Below are positions 1 through 9,068 of a stretch of DNA of 64,000 bases, in pieces. Under the pieces are notes generated by a model. The model saw only the letters and a program-made list of their open reading frames with translations. It was not told the DNA's origin and did no database searches. Position numbers and translations under genes: made by a program. The stretch spans positions 124,001 to 188,000 of the forward strand of contig NZ_JANUGV010000003.1 of NCBI RefSeq assembly GCF_024753215.1. Direction: 5' to 3'. This stretch comes from Massilia solisilvae. Lineage in GTDB: Bacteria; Pseudomonadota; Gammaproteobacteria; Burkholderiales; Burkholderiaceae_D. Position 1 is the first letter of the stretch; every line of letters begins with the position of its first letter.

Positions 1-37
1 CGGAACTGCCGCATTCGTTCTCTTTTGTGCTGCACAT

Positions 38-114
38 CGTGTCTCTTCGTGTCTCTTTGCGTCTCCATTGAACTCATCAATTGAAATAAGGTCGAAAGAG
101 ATAGAACGAGACAC
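38..114. repeat. Short direct and inverted repeats upstream of first gene
   Basis: CGTGTCTCTT occurs twice in tandem at 38-57, followed by a degenerate third copy (GCGTCTCC). The inverted form GAGACAC lies at 108-114, twenty bases before the first start codon. The arrangement could be a repressor operator or the arms of a leader hairpin. No clear sigma-70 hexamers accompany it and no regulator is identified, so the role is inference only. Confidence 0.3.
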
Positions 115-134
115 AACGCGACAGGAGAACGAGA

Positions 135-746
135 ATGAATGCGCCACTCGCCCCGCTGGCCCCCTCCCAGGCCATGCGCCGCCTTGCCGATTTTCTCGCC
201 GACTCGGGCGATACGCTGACGGCTCCCGAGGCCGCGGCCCAAGCCATCGATCAATGGATTGCCGCCAAGCGCGGGCAGTTGCTCGAGCGCGTGGTGGCGC
301 CGGACCGGGGCTACCGCTGGAAGACCTTGTTCCTGCCGGAGGGCACGCGGCTGCGCATGCATTGCGGCGGCCGCAGCTACGATGCGACGGTCGAAGGAAG
401 CGACCTCATCTACGAAGGGCGGGCGGTGTCGCCACGGCAGATGACCTTGTCGGTCGCGGGCAAGGGTTACAACGCATGGCGCGCGTTGTGGGTACTGCTT
501 CCCGGGGCCATGCGCTGGCGGCCGGCGTCGTTGCTGCGGCGCGAGGCCGAACATCAGCAGGCGCCAACCATGTCCCCGTTCGAAGCGATGAACGCGGCGG
601 CGCAATGCATGTCCCAGACCCTGCAGACGGCGCTGGCGCTGGTGGACCATGCAACGGCACAGGCGCTGCCCGCATGCGAGCGCCGCACGCCCCAACCGCG
701 CCGCCGTGCCGGCGAGCTGCTGGAAGACGTGTGCATGCAGGACTAG
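135..746 (+). CDS. Hypothetical protein with RAMA/DUF2924-like C-terminal half
   Basis: A 203-residue soluble protein that I do not recognise by name. Residues 1-60 are helical and resemble a small N-terminal domain. Residues about 60-125 have the pattern of a RAMA or DUF2924-type module: a glycine-rich turn, a strand ending in a Y-D pair, an E-G-R turn, and a final segment with N-A-W-R-A-L-W. Such modules are known beside DNA methylases and DNA-binding proteins. The C-terminal 70 residues are low complexity and basic near the end (RRTPQPRRRAGE). The start is chosen on a good ribosome site, AGGAGAACGAG, seven bases upstream. It converges on mnmA with a 24-base gap. No signal peptide or membrane segment is visible. 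Confidence 0.6.
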   Translation: MNAPLAPLAPSQAMRRLADFLADSGDTLTAPEAAAQAIDQWIAAKRGQLLERVVAPDRGYRWKTLFLPEGTRLRMHCGGRSYDATVEGSDLIYEGRAVSPRQMTLSVAGKGYNAWRALWVLLPGAMRWRPASLLRREAEHQQAPTMSPFEAMNAAAQCMSQTLQTALALVDHATAQALPACERRTPQPRRRAGELLEDVCMQD

Positions 747-770
747 GGCCGGCCCGGAACCACGGACGGG

Positions 771-1874
771 TCAGGTGTTGCTTGCCCCGTCGATGATGCC
801 CCCGCCCAGGCACACGTCGCCGTCGTACAGCACGGCCGACTGGCCCGGCGTGACCGCCCACTGCGGCTCGTCGAAATCGAGCACGAAGCGCTCCATGCCT
901 TCGGAGGTGACGGTGCAGGCCACGTCGGCCTGGCGGTAGCGGGTCTTGGCCGACAGTTTGCGCTGGCCGGGCGGCTCGCCCAGCACCCAGCTGGCCTGGC
1001 CGGCTTCCAGCCGCGACGACAGCAGCCACGGGTGGTCGTGCCCCTGCACGATGTACAGCGTGTTGTTGGCAATGTCCTTGCGCGCCACGAACCACGGCTC
1101 GCTGGTGCCGTCGGCGTTCTTGTGCGACTTCAGGCCGCCGATGCCGATGCCCTTGCGCTGGCCCAGCGTGTAGAACGACAGGCCCACGTGTTCGCCCACC
1201 ACGGTGCCGTCGTCGAGCCGGATCGGGCCCGGCTTGTGCGACAGGTAGCGCGACAGGAACTCGCGGAACGGGCGCTCGCCGATGAAGCAGATGCCGGTCG
1301 AGTCCTTCTTGGCCGCATTGGGCAGGCCGATTTTTTCGGCGATCTTGCGCACCTCGGTCTTGGGCGTTTCGCCCAGCGGGAACAGCGACTTGGACAGCTG
1401 CGCCTGGTTCAGGCGGTGCAGGAAGTAGCTCTGGTCCTTGGTCGAATCGAGTGCCTTGAGCAGCTCGAATTTGCCATCGTTCTCGCGCACGCGGGCGTAG
1501 TGGCCGGTCGCGATCAGGTCGGCGCCCAGCTTCATCGCGTGGTCGAGGAAGGCCTTGAACTTGATCTCGGCGTTGCACAGCACGTCCGGGTTGGGCGTGC
1601 GCCCGGCCTGGTACTCGCGCAGGAATTCCGCGAACACGCGGTCCTTGTACTCGGCGGCGAAGTTGACCGCCTCGATATCGACCCCGACCACGTCGGCCAC
1701 GCTGGCCGCGTCGATCCAGTCCTGGCGCGACGAGCAGTACTCGGAATCGTCGTCGTCTTCCCAGTTCTTCATGAACAGGCCCACGACCTCGTAGCCCTGC
1801 TCCTTCAGCATCCAGGCCGCAACCGAGGAGTCGACTCCGCCCGACATCCCGATCACGACTTTTTTCTTGCTCAT
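771..1874 (-). CDS. mnmA: tRNA-specific 2-thiouridylase MnmA
   Basis: MnmA adenylates and then thiolates uridine 34 of the tRNAs for Lys, Glu and Gln, taking sulfur from the IscS/Tus relay. The 367 residues match the family length. The PP-loop SGGVDSS is at residues 11-17. The two catalytic cysteines are visible: Cys100 in the NPDVLCN context and Cys196 in [10 protein letters not shown]. The GHYAR substrate loop is near residue 124. Its start codon overlaps the stop of the upstream Nudix gene by four bases, so the two are probably co-translated. The same nudJ-mnmA adjacency exists in Escherichia coli, which supports both calls. Confidence 0.97.
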   Translation of the reverse strand: MSKKKVVIGMSGGVDSSVAAWMLKEQGYEVVGLFMKNWEDDDDSEYCSSRQDWIDAASVADVVGVDIEAVNFAAEYKDRVFAEFLREYQAGRTPNPDVLCNAEIKFKAFLDHAMKLGADLIATGHYARVRENDGKFELLKALDSTKDQSYFLHRLNQAQLSKSLFPLGETPKTEVRKIAEKIGLPNAAKKDSTGICFIGERPFREFLSRYLSHKPGPIRLDDGTVVGEHVGLSFYTLGQRKGIGIGGLKSHKNADGTSEPWFVARKDIANNTLYIVQGHDHPWLLSSRLEAGQASWVLGEPPGQRKLSAKTRYRQADVACTVTSEGMERFVLDFDEPQWAVTPGQSAVLYDGDVCLGGGIIDGASNT

Positions 1875-2374
1875 GTAACGTCCGTCTTGAGGGTGAGCGC
1901 ACGGTCGTACACCGACTCGTGCGTGTGCAGCAACGCCAGCGGCGTGCGCTTGCCGGCCAGGTAATCATCCACGCACTGCAGCACAATCGGGCTGCGGTGG
2001 CGTTCGCGGCAGGCGGCCATTTCTTCGCGTGTCATCCAGAGGGTGCGAATGATACCGTGATCGAGCGGCCGGTCAAGCTCGCGCCCGGGGCGGCCGCAGA
2101 AGGTGAAACGCAGGTAGGTGACGTCGGTGCCGCGCGACCTGGACATGTAGCGCGACATGTACATGCCCACCAGCGCTTCGGGCACGAATTCGTGCGCGGT
2201 CTCTTCCATCGCCTCGCGCACCACCGCCTCTTGCAGCGACTCGTGCGGGTCGAGGTGGCCGGCCGGCTGGTTCAGCCGGATCCCTTCGCTGGTTTCCTCT
2301 TCGATCAGCAGAAAGCGGCCATCGCGTTCGATGATGGCGGCAACGGTGACTGACGGTTTCCAGATATGGGGCAT
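1871..2374 (-). CDS. nudJ: Nudix phosphohydrolase NudJ-like
   Basis: A 167-residue Nudix hydrolase. The Nudix box runs from Gly39 to Glu58, with E45, R53-E54 and E57-E58 in the expected spacing (G-x5-E-x7-RE-x2-EE). NudJ proteins hydrolyse thiamine pyrophosphate precursors and nucleoside di/triphosphates in the cytoplasm. The N-terminal [10 protein letters not shown] strand and the position directly upstream of mnmA fit NudJ rather than MutT or RppH. The gene starts the two-gene mnmA operon and is divergent from the transhydrogenase genes across a 250-base regulatory gap. Confidence 0.85.
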   Translation of the reverse strand: MPHIWKPSVTVAAIIERDGRFLLIEEETSEGIRLNQPAGHLDPHESLQEAVVREAMEETAHEFVPEALVGMYMSRYMSRSRGTDVTYLRFTFCGRPGRELDRPLDHGIIRTLWMTREEMAACRERHRSPIVLQCVDDYLAGKRTPLALLHTHESVYDRALTLKTDVT

Positions 2375-2560
2375 GCGGGTCCTCGACGATGAGCCGACAT
2401 TTTACATGGTGTGTCCCAGGCCCGCTCATCCATACGTGCGCGCCCCCGGCCCGCACCGTGCAGGTTAGCTTGATTTGATACAAAAAACCGTGGGATATAA
2501 CTGCAGTTGAATCATGTTTGGCCCGAAAATGGCAGATTCAACCATTACCAACCTTGATAC

Positions 2561-2591
2561 TTGGATAACAAGAGGTTTTCCGGTATATGAT
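2561..2591 (+). promoter_or_regulatory. Probable sigma-70 promoter of pntAA
   Basis: TTGGAT at 2561-2566 is followed after 17 bases by TATATG at 2584-2589, with TATGAT at 2586-2591 as an alternative -10 one turn over. It sits in the only AT-rich patch of the intergenic gap. The strong ribosome site GGAGGG at 2615-2620 follows, four bases before the ATG at 2625. Confidence 0.5.
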
Positions 2592-2624
2592 GGTGTGCAT
2601 ACATTCAACTGATCGGAGGGATTG

Positions 2625-3740
2625 ATGAGAATTGGTATTCCGGCTGAAACCCGGCCGGGCGAGACCCGCGTCGCCGCGACCCCTGAAACGGTCAAGAAAC
2701 TGGCTGCGCGGCACCAGGTGGTGGTGCAGGCCGGGGCCGGGCTGTCGTCGTCGGTGACCGACGCCGCGTTCGAAGCGGCTGGCGCCACCATCGGCAGTGC
2801 CGCCGACGCGCTCGGCGCCGACCTGGTGCTCAAGGTACGCGCACCCGACGAGCACGAGCGCGGCCAGATGAAGCCGGGCGCGGTGCTGGTGGGCATGCTC
2901 AATCCCTTCGACCAGGACAACCTGGCCGCGCTGGCCGGTGCGCGCCTGACCGCGTTTGCGCTGGAGGCCGCGCCGCGCATCACCCGCGCGCAATCGCTGG
3001 ACGTGCTCTCGTCGCAGGCCAACATCGCCGGCTACAAGGCCGTGATGATGGCCGCCAACACCTACCAGCGCTTCATGCCGATGCTGATGACCGCGGCCGG
3101 CACCGTCAAGGCCGCCCGCGTGCTGATCATGGGCGTGGGCGTGGCCGGCCTGCAGGCGATCGCCACCGCCAAGCGGCTGGGCGCGGTGATCGAGGCGTCC
3201 GACGTGCGCCCGCCGGTCAAGGAGCAGGTCGAATCGCTGGGCGCCAAATTCATCGACGTGCCCTACGTGACCGACGAAGAGCGCGAGATTGCCATGGGCA
3301 CCGGCGGCTACGCGCGCCCGATGCCGGCCGACTGGATGCGCCGCCAGGCCGAGCTGGTGGGCGAACGCGCCAAGCTGGCCGACATCATCATCACGACCGC
3401 GCTGATCCCTGGGCGCCGCGCGCCGGTCCTGATCACCGAAGCGATGGTCAAGGCCATGAAGCCGGGTTCGGTGATCGTGGACATGGCGGTCGAGCAGGGC
3501 GGCAACTGCGAGCTGTCCGAACTGGGCAAGACGGTGGTCAAGCATGGCGTCTCCATCATCGGCGAGCCGAACCTGGCCACGCTGGTGGCGGCCGACGCCT
3601 CGCAGCTATACGCGCGCAACGTGCTCGACTTCCTCAAGCTCATCATCGACAAGGAAGACAAGCTCGTCATCGACCGCGAGGACGAGATCGTGCGCGCCAC
3701 GCTGATGTGCATGGATGGCGAGCTGCTGCGCAAACAATAA
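2625..3740 (+). CDS. pntAA: NAD(P) transhydrogenase subunit alpha, NAD(H)-binding part (PntAA)
   Basis: This is domain I of proton-translocating transhydrogenase, which binds NAD(H) and passes hydride to the NADP(H) domain to make NADPH at the expense of the proton gradient. The 371 residues begin with the family signature RIGIPAETRPGETRVA. A Rossmann glycine motif (MGVGVAGLQA) lies near residue 168. It is a peripheral cytoplasmic subunit, and the membrane domain is encoded separately, as in Rhodospirillum rubrum. ATG at 2625 is preferred over the TTG one codon earlier because of the GGAGGG site. A REP-like palindrome separates it from pntAB, an unusual interruption for such a tightly coupled complex. 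Confidence 0.95.
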   Translation: MRIGIPAETRPGETRVAATPETVKKLAARHQVVVQAGAGLSSSVTDAAFEAAGATIGSAADALGADLVLKVRAPDEHERGQMKPGAVLVGMLNPFDQDNLAALAGARLTAFALEAAPRITRAQSLDVLSSQANIAGYKAVMMAANTYQRFMPMLMTAAGTVKAARVLIMGVGVAGLQAIATAKRLGAVIEASDVRPPVKEQVESLGAKFIDVPYVTDEEREIAMGTGGYARPMPADWMRRQAELVGERAKLADIIITTALIPGRRAPVLITEAMVKAMKPGSVIVDMAVEQGGNCELSELGKTVVKHGVSIIGEPNLATLVAADASQLYARNVLDFLKLIIDKEDKLVIDREDEIVRATLMCMDGELLRKQ

Positions 3741-3741
3741 T

Positions 3742-3825
3742 GTAGGGTGGGCAGGTTTCCTGCCCACGCGTCCAACGTACGCAAGCACTGTGTGAACGCG
3801 TGGGCAGCGAAGCTGCCCACCCTAC
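3742..3825. repeat. REP-like palindromic repeat, family A, paired copies
   Basis: Outer arms GTAGGGTGGGCAG and CTGCCCACCCTAC are perfect inverses. Each arm carries its own small hairpin (GGGCAGG-TTT-CCTGCCC at the left, GGGCAGCGAAGCTGCCC at the right). The linker contains the recurrent ACGCGT core. The same unit recurs at 26954, 36192 and 60255, with diverged forms at 23515 and 29045. It lies between pntAA and pntAB inside one operon. Confidence 0.85.
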
Positions 3826-3855
3826 GAATTACAGATAGGGCCTGGAGGCAAGCAA

Positions 3856-4191
3856 ATGGAAGTCAGTCACATCATCATCAACCTGGTCATCTTCGTGCTG
3901 GCCATCTACGTGGGCTACCACGTGGTCTGGAACGTCACGCCGGCGCTGCATACGCCGCTGATGGCGGTCACCAACGCGATCTCCGCGATCATCATCGTCG
4001 GCGCCATGCTGGCTGCCGGCCTCACTGAAGGGCTGGCCGGGCAGGTCGCCGGCACGCTGGCCGTCGCACTGGCCGCGGTGAACGTGTTCGGCGGCTTCCT
4101 CGTCACCCAGCGCATGCTGGAGATGTTCAAGAAGAAGGAGCCCAAGGCCGCTCCCGCCGCCGCAGCCAAAGCCAAGGAGGAGATGGCATGA
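3856..4191 (+). CDS. pntAB: NAD(P) transhydrogenase subunit alpha, membrane part (PntAB)
   Basis: A 111-residue membrane subunit with three predicted helices, at about residues 5-27, 32-56 and 60-85. It ends in an alanine/lysine tail. It supplies the first part of the proton channel (domain II) and completes the alpha subunit with PntAA. The ribosome site GGAGG precedes the ATG, and the stop overlaps the pntB start as ATGA, so the two membrane subunits are translationally coupled. Confidence 0.93.
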   Translation: MEVSHIIINLVIFVLAIYVGYHVVWNVTPALHTPLMAVTNAISAIIIVGAMLAAGLTEGLAGQVAGTLAVALAAVNVFGGFLVTQRMLEMFKKKEPKAAPAAAAKAKEEMA

Positions 4192-5645
4192 GCGCGATCA
4201 GCATGAACATGGTCACCCTGCTGTACCTGGTCGCGTCGGTGTGCTTCATCCAGGCGCTCAAGGGCCTGTCCTCGCCCGCCACGGCGCGCCTGGGCAACGT
4301 GTTCGGCATGAGCGGCATGGCCATCGCCGCCGTCACCACCATCGCGCTGATGATGAAGCTGCGCGAGCAGCTGGCGCAGGGCGGCATGGGCTTTGGCCTG
4401 GTGCTGCTGGGCGTGGTGGTGGGCGGCGCGATCGGCGCCTACGCCGCGAAAAAGGTCGAGATGACCAAGATGCCGGAGCTGGTTGCGGCCATGCACTCGC
4501 TGATCGGCCTGGCCGCGGTGTGCATCGCGATCGCCGCGGTGTCCGAGCCGTGGGCCTTCAACATCGTCGAGCGCAACGGCGTTCTCCCGTTCGGCAACAA
4601 GCTCGAGCTTTTCATCGGCACCTTTGTGGGCGCGGTGACGTTCTCCGGTTCGGTGATCGCGTTCGGCAAGCTGTCGGGAAAATACAAATTCCGCCTGTTC
4701 CAGGGCGCGCCGGTGCGCTTCGCCGGCCAGCACATGCTCAACCTGGCGCTGGCCATTGCCATCATCGCGCTGGGCCTGATGTTCTGCTTTGCCGACGCGG
4801 GCGGCGTGCACTGGACGCCGTACATCCTCATGGCCGCACTGTCGTTCCTGCTCGGTGTGCTCATCATCATCCCGATCGGCGGCGCCGACATGCCGGTGGT
4901 GGTCTCGATGCTCAACAGCTACTCGGGCTGGGCGGCGGCGGGCATCGGCTTTTCGCTCAATAACGCCATGCTGATCATCGCCGGCTCGCTGGTCGGATCA
5001 AGCGGCGCGATCCTGTCGTACATCATGTGCAAGGCGATGAACCGCTCGTTCTTCAACGTGATCCTGGGCGGCTTTGGCGGCGACGCGGCAGCGGCCGATA
5101 CTGGCGGCGCCAAGGAGCAGCGCCCGGTCAAGTCCGGCTCGCCCGAGGATGCGGCCTTCCTGCTGCAGAACGCCGAGTCGGTGATCATTGTGCCGGGCTA
5201 TGGCCTGGCGGTGGCGCGCGCGCAGCACGCGGTGAAGGAGCTGGTGGACAAGCTGACCGAGCACGGCGTGACGGTGCGCTACGCGATCCACCCCGTGGCC
5301 GGGCGCATGCCGGGGCACATGAACGTGCTGCTGGCCGAGGCCGAGGTGCCGTACGACCAGGTGGTCGAGATGGAGGACATCAACAGCGAATTCAGCCAGA
5401 CCGACGTGGCGCTGATCCTGGGCGCCAACGACGTGGTGAACCCGGCGGCCAAGGACCCGAAATCGCCGATCGCCGGCATGCCGATCCTGGAGGCGTACAA
5501 GGCCAAGAGCATCATCGTGAACAAGCGCTCGATGGCCTCGGGCTACGCGGGGCTGGACAACGAGCTGTTCTACCAGCCGAACACGATGATGGTGTTTGGC
5601 GACGCCAAGAAGGTGATCGAGTCGATGGTAAAAGCCGTCGAATAG
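4188..5645 (+). CDS. pntB: NAD(P) transhydrogenase subunit beta (PntB)
   Basis: A 485-residue subunit that combines the rest of the membrane channel with the NADP(H)-binding domain III. The N-terminal 265 residues hold eight or nine hydrophobic helices. The C-terminal domain has the nucleotide motif PGYGLAVARAQ near residue 330 and the GANDVVNPAAKD and KRSMASGYAG loops that contact NADP(H). The strong AAGGAGGAG site lies inside the end of pntAB. It is the last gene of the operon and is followed by a family B palindromic repeat. Confidence 0.96.
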   Translation: MSAISMNMVTLLYLVASVCFIQALKGLSSPATARLGNVFGMSGMAIAAVTTIALMMKLREQLAQGGMGFGLVLLGVVVGGAIGAYAAKKVEMTKMPELVAAMHSLIGLAAVCIAIAAVSEPWAFNIVERNGVLPFGNKLELFIGTFVGAVTFSGSVIAFGKLSGKYKFRLFQGAPVRFAGQHMLNLALAIAIIALGLMFCFADAGGVHWTPYILMAALSFLLGVLIIIPIGGADMPVVVSMLNSYSGWAAAGIGFSLNNAMLIIAGSLVGSSGAILSYIMCKAMNRSFFNVILGGFGGDAAAADTGGAKEQRPVKSGSPEDAAFLLQNAESVIIVPGYGLAVARAQHAVKELVDKLTEHGVTVRYAIHPVAGRMPGHMNVLLAEAEVPYDQVVEMEDINSEFSQTDVALILGANDVVNPAAKDPKSPIAGMPILEAYKAKSIIVNKRSMASGYAGLDNELFYQPNTMMVFGDAKKVIESMVKAVE

Positions 5646-5660
5646 CCCACCACCCTCAAA

Positions 5661-5746
5661 ACCGTCATCCCGGCGCACGCCGGGATCCATGCTGACTATC
5701 CGAAGTCGCAAACTCAGCATGGGTCCCGGCCTTCGCCGGGACGACG
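5661..5746. repeat. REP-like palindromic repeat, family B
   Basis: Two hairpins, ATCCCGGCGCACGCCGGGAT and GTCCCGGCCTTCGCCGGGAC, are placed head to head around a short spacer, with CCATGCTGA and TCAGCATGG forming an inner inverted pair. Other copies lie at 9069, 38041 and, more diverged, 13496. It sits between the convergent pntB and dctP genes and may also act as a transcription stop. Confidence 0.85.
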
Positions 5747-5762
5747 TGCTGGGGCCGGCGGC

Positions 5763-6758
5763 TTACTTGCCCGCCACCGCCTTCTCGATCGCCTGCAACG
5801 CCTCCTTGCCCACACGTCCCTCCATCTGCTTGTACACCGGCGCCATCGCCGTGCGCCACTGCGCCTTCTCGGCCGGCGTGAGCGTGTAGACGGTGGTCTT
5901 GCCCGCCTTCCTGATCCCCTCCACCGCCTGCTCGTTTTCCTCGCTGGCGATTCGGTTGGTGTAGGCGGTCGCCTCCTTCAGTGCGCCTTCGAGCTCGGTG
6001 CGGATATCGCCCGGCAGCTTGTCCCAGAAGTTCTTGTTCACGATGACCGCGTAGCCGATGTAGCCGTGGTCCGAGATCGTCATGTGCTTCTGCACCTCGT
6101 GGGTCTTCTGGGTGAAGATGTTCGACGGCGTGTTCTCGGTGCCGTCCACCACGCCGGTCTGCAGCGCCTGGTACACCTCGGAGAAGGCCATCACCTGCGG
6201 ATTGGCGCCCAGCGCGCGGAACTGCGCGTCGAGCACCTTGGACGACTGGATGCGCATCTTCATGCCGCGAAAGTCCGCCGGCACGCGCAGCGGCTTGTTG
6301 GCGGTCATGTCCTTGAAGCCGTTATCCCAATAGGCCAGGCCGTGGATGCCCTTGGCTTCGAGCTTGTTGAAGAACCACTTGCCCACCGGGCCCGAGGTCA
6401 CGCGGTACAGCGCCTGCTTGTCGGGGAAGATGAACGGCATATCGAACGCTTCGAACTCCTTCACGCCGAGCGGGCCGAACTTGGCCAGCGACGGCGCCAG
6501 CATCTGCACGGAGCCCATCTGCAGCGCGTCGATCTCTTCCTTGTCCTTGTACAGCGTGCTGTTCGGGTACACCTCCACTTTCACCCGGCCACGGGTCGCC
6601 TTCTCGGCGAGCTCCTTGAACTTGAGCGCGCCCTGGCCCTTCGGGGTGTCGTTGGCGACCACGTGGCTGAACTTGATGACGATCGGCTCCTGCGCGAAGG
6701 CGCTGGTGCTGACGAGGGCGGCGGCAAGCAGCGCCGCATGCATTGGCTTGAATTTCAT
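5763..6758 (-). CDS. TRAP transporter substrate-binding protein, DctP family
   Basis: A 331-residue periplasmic solute receptor. A signal peptide with cleavage after AFAQ (about residue 23) precedes the typical start of the mature domain, VIKFSHVVANDTPKGQG. TRAP receptors bind carboxylates through a conserved arginine; the segment MKMRIQSSKVLDAQFRALGANP is the characteristic region. The ATG at 6758 follows GGAG. It ends the presumed itaconate operon. Orthologous loci also carry dctQ and dctM membrane genes here, and none is present in this window. It either uses a permease encoded elsewhere or is a remnant. The ligand is likely a C4/C5 dicarboxylate by context. Confidence 0.9.
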   Translation of the reverse strand: MKFKPMHAALLAAALVSTSAFAQEPIVIKFSHVVANDTPKGQGALKFKELAEKATRGRVKVEVYPNSTLYKDKEEIDALQMGSVQMLAPSLAKFGPLGVKEFEAFDMPFIFPDKQALYRVTSGPVGKWFFNKLEAKGIHGLAYWDNGFKDMTANKPLRVPADFRGMKMRIQSSKVLDAQFRALGANPQVMAFSEVYQALQTGVVDGTENTPSNIFTQKTHEVQKHMTISDHGYIGYAVIVNKNFWDKLPGDIRTELEGALKEATAYTNRIASEENEQAVEGIRKAGKTTVYTLTPAEKAQWRTAMAPVYKQMEGRVGKEALQAIEKAVAGK

Positions 6759-6838
6759 ACGATGTCTCCAAATGGTTGTAAGGTCTGCGGCTTTGTATGA
6801 ATCGCGTGCGACGCCGCATCGGCACGCGATGTGTCGTG

Positions 6839-7645
6839 TCATGCGCGGCCGCGGCGCCGCGCTTCGTCCAGCATTTGCTGCGCAATGCGCACCACGGGGC
6901 GGTCGACCATCCGGCCGTCCACCGCCACTGCGGCGCCGCGCGCCGACTCGTTCGCCGCCAGCACGCGCGCGGCCCAGGCCAGCTCCCCGGCCGTGGCGAC
7001 GAAGGCGTCGTTGACGGTGTCCACCTGCTTTGGGTGGATGCACAGCTTGGCGCCGAAGCCAAGGCCGCGCGCGCGCAGCGTGTCCGCACGCACCAGGCCC
7101 GGGTCGTCGAACGCGGTCGTCACGCCATCCACCGGCGCCGCAATGCCCGCCACACGCGAAGCCAGCACCAGCTGCGAGCGCGCGTACAGCAGTTGTTCGT
7201 GCCCTTCCTGGATGCCCAGGTCAAGGCAGAAATCGATCGCGCCGAACACCAGCCGCTCGACGCGCTCCATGCGCGCCAGCACCGAGCAGTTCCACAGCCC
7301 GAGAGCAGTTTCGACCAGCGGCAGGATGGCCGGGGCGCCGGCCGCGGCGAGCGTGGCCAGGTCGGCCGCCCGCTCGGCCTTGGGCAGAACGACGCCCGCC
7401 ACGCCAGGCATGGCGCACAGGGTCAGGTCGTCCTCGAACCATTCGCTCTCGGCGCCATTGATGCGCACCAGTACCTGGCGCTCGGGCGACAGCCAGGCGG
7501 CCAGCGCCGCGCGCGCCGCCACCTTGTCCGCAGGCGGCACCGCGTCCTCCAGGTCGATGATCACCTGGTCGGCGCCGGCCGCGCAGGCCTTGTCGAAGCG
7601 GTCCGGCCGGTGGCCGGGCACGAAGAGATAGGAACGCGACAGCAT
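6839..7645 (-). CDS. CitE/HpcH-family lyase, probable (S)-citramalyl-CoA lyase
   Basis: A 268-residue TIM-barrel lyase of the HpcH/HpaI-CitE family. It begins with the family motif RSYLFVPGHRPDRFDKA and contains the metal/CoA region VIIDLEDAVPPADK and a C-terminal CIHPKQV segment. In itaconate degradation this enzyme splits citramalyl-CoA into acetyl-CoA and pyruvate. The family also includes malyl-CoA and citrate lyases, so the substrate is assigned from the operon, which carries the CoA-transferase and hydratase needed before it. It lies three bases after the MmgE/PrpD gene. Confidence 0.82.
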   Translation of the reverse strand: MLSRSYLFVPGHRPDRFDKACAAGADQVIIDLEDAVPPADKVAARAALAAWLSPERQVLVRINGAESEWFEDDLTLCAMPGVAGVVLPKAERAADLATLAAAGAPAILPLVETALGLWNCSVLARMERVERLVFGAIDFCLDLGIQEGHEQLLYARSQLVLASRVAGIAAPVDGVTTAFDDPGLVRADTLRARGLGFGAKLCIHPKQVDTVNDAFVATAGELAWAARVLAANESARGAAVAVDGRMVDRPVVRIAQQMLDEARRRGRA

Positions 7646-7648
7646 GGA

Positions 7649-9013
7649 TCAGCGCGCGGCCAGCAAGGTGTCGATCCGGTCGCAGTGCTCCAGGTCCCAG
7701 ATGCGCGCAAAGACGGCGCGCAATTCGGCAGGGCTGGCAGCGTCCGAGAACTGCGCCAGGCGCAGCGCCTTCGCTTCAAGCTCTTCGCGCGACAGCGTGT
7801 TGCCCGGGTCGCCCTTCGGCTCGTCCACGCGGCCATCGAAGCTGCGGCCATCGACGGTGCGCACGGTGACCTTGCCGATCCAGCGCGCCGGGTAGGCGTT
7901 GTCCACTTCCTCGTCCAGCACCATCTCCACCTTGTCGCGGAACGCGATCACGCGCGGGTCGCGGAACGACTCGTCGAACTCCTTCAGCCCCGCATTGCCG
8001 AACACGGCGGCCAGGCCAAGCACGGTCCCCATCGAGAACTTCGCCTGGTGCACGGTCTTCGGATCGACCACCGGCCCGAGCACGTCGATTGCGCCCTGGT
8101 GCACGCGGGTGGTCACCTGCGCGACATCCTCCGCCTTCAAGCCGTGCGCGGCCAGCACCTGCAGCAGTGCGTCGGCCGCGGGATGCGTGTGGCGGCACGA
8201 GGCGTGGAACTTGAACGAGGTTTCCGCCAGCGCCCAGCGCTGGCCCAGGCCCGCGACCAGCTTTGCCGGGTCCGCGTCGCGCGACATGCCGGCGCCCATG
8301 CCCTGTGCGCCTTCCAGTATGCGGCGCGCGCCGGTGAAGCCTTCGCTGGCGATGTAGGCCGCCATCAGGCCGGTGCTTGCCGCGTGCGCCGTGTGCAGCT
8401 GTTTGGAGTCGGCGGCGTCGCGCAGGAATTCCCACAGTCCCGCTGCCTGCGTGCCGGCCGAACCGAAGGCATGCAGCATCTGCTCGGGCGTGAGCTTGAG
8501 CAGGCAGCCGACGGTGGCAGCGGCGGCAAGGCTGCCGGCGGTGCCGGTGGTATGGAAGATCTTGTAGTGCGAGCGGCCGAGGAATTCGCCGACGCGGATG
8601 CCGACCTCGTAGCCGGCGACACAAGCGGCCAGCAGCTCGCGCCCGCTGGCGCCAAGCGATTGCGCGACCGCCAGCGCCACCGGGAACACCACGGTCGCGG
8701 GGTGGAACACCGAGCCATTGTGCACATCGTCCTGCTCCACGTAGTGCGACGCGGCGGCGTTGACCATTGCGGCGAACAGCGGGCTGGTCTTGCGGCGCAA
8801 GGCCAGCACTTCGGACGGGCCGTCCTGCGGCCCCATGCGGCGCGCGAACGATTCGATGATCTGCACCGGTTTGCCGGTCTTGCCCGCCAGCGCGGAACCG
8901 AACCAGTCCAGGAACAGGTCTTCGGCGCGCCGGATCACCGGCGCGGGAATGTCTTCGAAGCGCAGGCCGGCGGCGAAGGTGGCCAGCGTCAGGCTTGGGT
9001 GGTCGTCATGCAT
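7649..9013 (-). CDS. MmgE/PrpD family protein
   Basis: A 454-residue member of the 2-methylcitrate dehydratase (PrpD/MmgE) fold. Family hallmarks are RAEDLFLDWFGSALAG near the start, the HYVEQDDVHNGSVFHPATVV segment around residue 90-110, and FKFHASCRHTHPAADA around residue 270. These proteins dehydrate or isomerise tricarboxylate-like acids. A homologue occupies the same position in the Pseudomonas itaconate locus, but its role there is not established. The start at 9013 follows a GGAGGA-like site; a longer in-frame start is not supported. A family B repeat separates it from the CoA-transferase gene. Confidence 0.85.
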   Translation of the reverse strand: MHDDHPSLTLATFAAGLRFEDIPAPVIRRAEDLFLDWFGSALAGKTGKPVQIIESFARRMGPQDGPSEVLALRRKTSPLFAAMVNAAASHYVEQDDVHNGSVFHPATVVFPVALAVAQSLGASGRELLAACVAGYEVGIRVGEFLGRSHYKIFHTTGTAGSLAAAATVGCLLKLTPEQMLHAFGSAGTQAAGLWEFLRDAADSKQLHTAHAASTGLMAAYIASEGFTGARRILEGAQGMGAGMSRDADPAKLVAGLGQRWALAETSFKFHASCRHTHPAADALLQVLAAHGLKAEDVAQVTTRVHQGAIDVLGPVVDPKTVHQAKFSMGTVLGLAAVFGNAGLKEFDESFRDPRVIAFRDKVEMVLDEEVDNAYPARWIGKVTVRTVDGRSFDGRVDEPKGDPGNTLSREELEAKALRLAQFSDAASPAELRAVFARIWDLEHCDRIDTLLAAR

Positions 9014-9068
9014 CCAAATGTCTCCTCGTGTTCTCTTTCGCTGCTTTTCCGTCAGCCCCAACCCTCAA

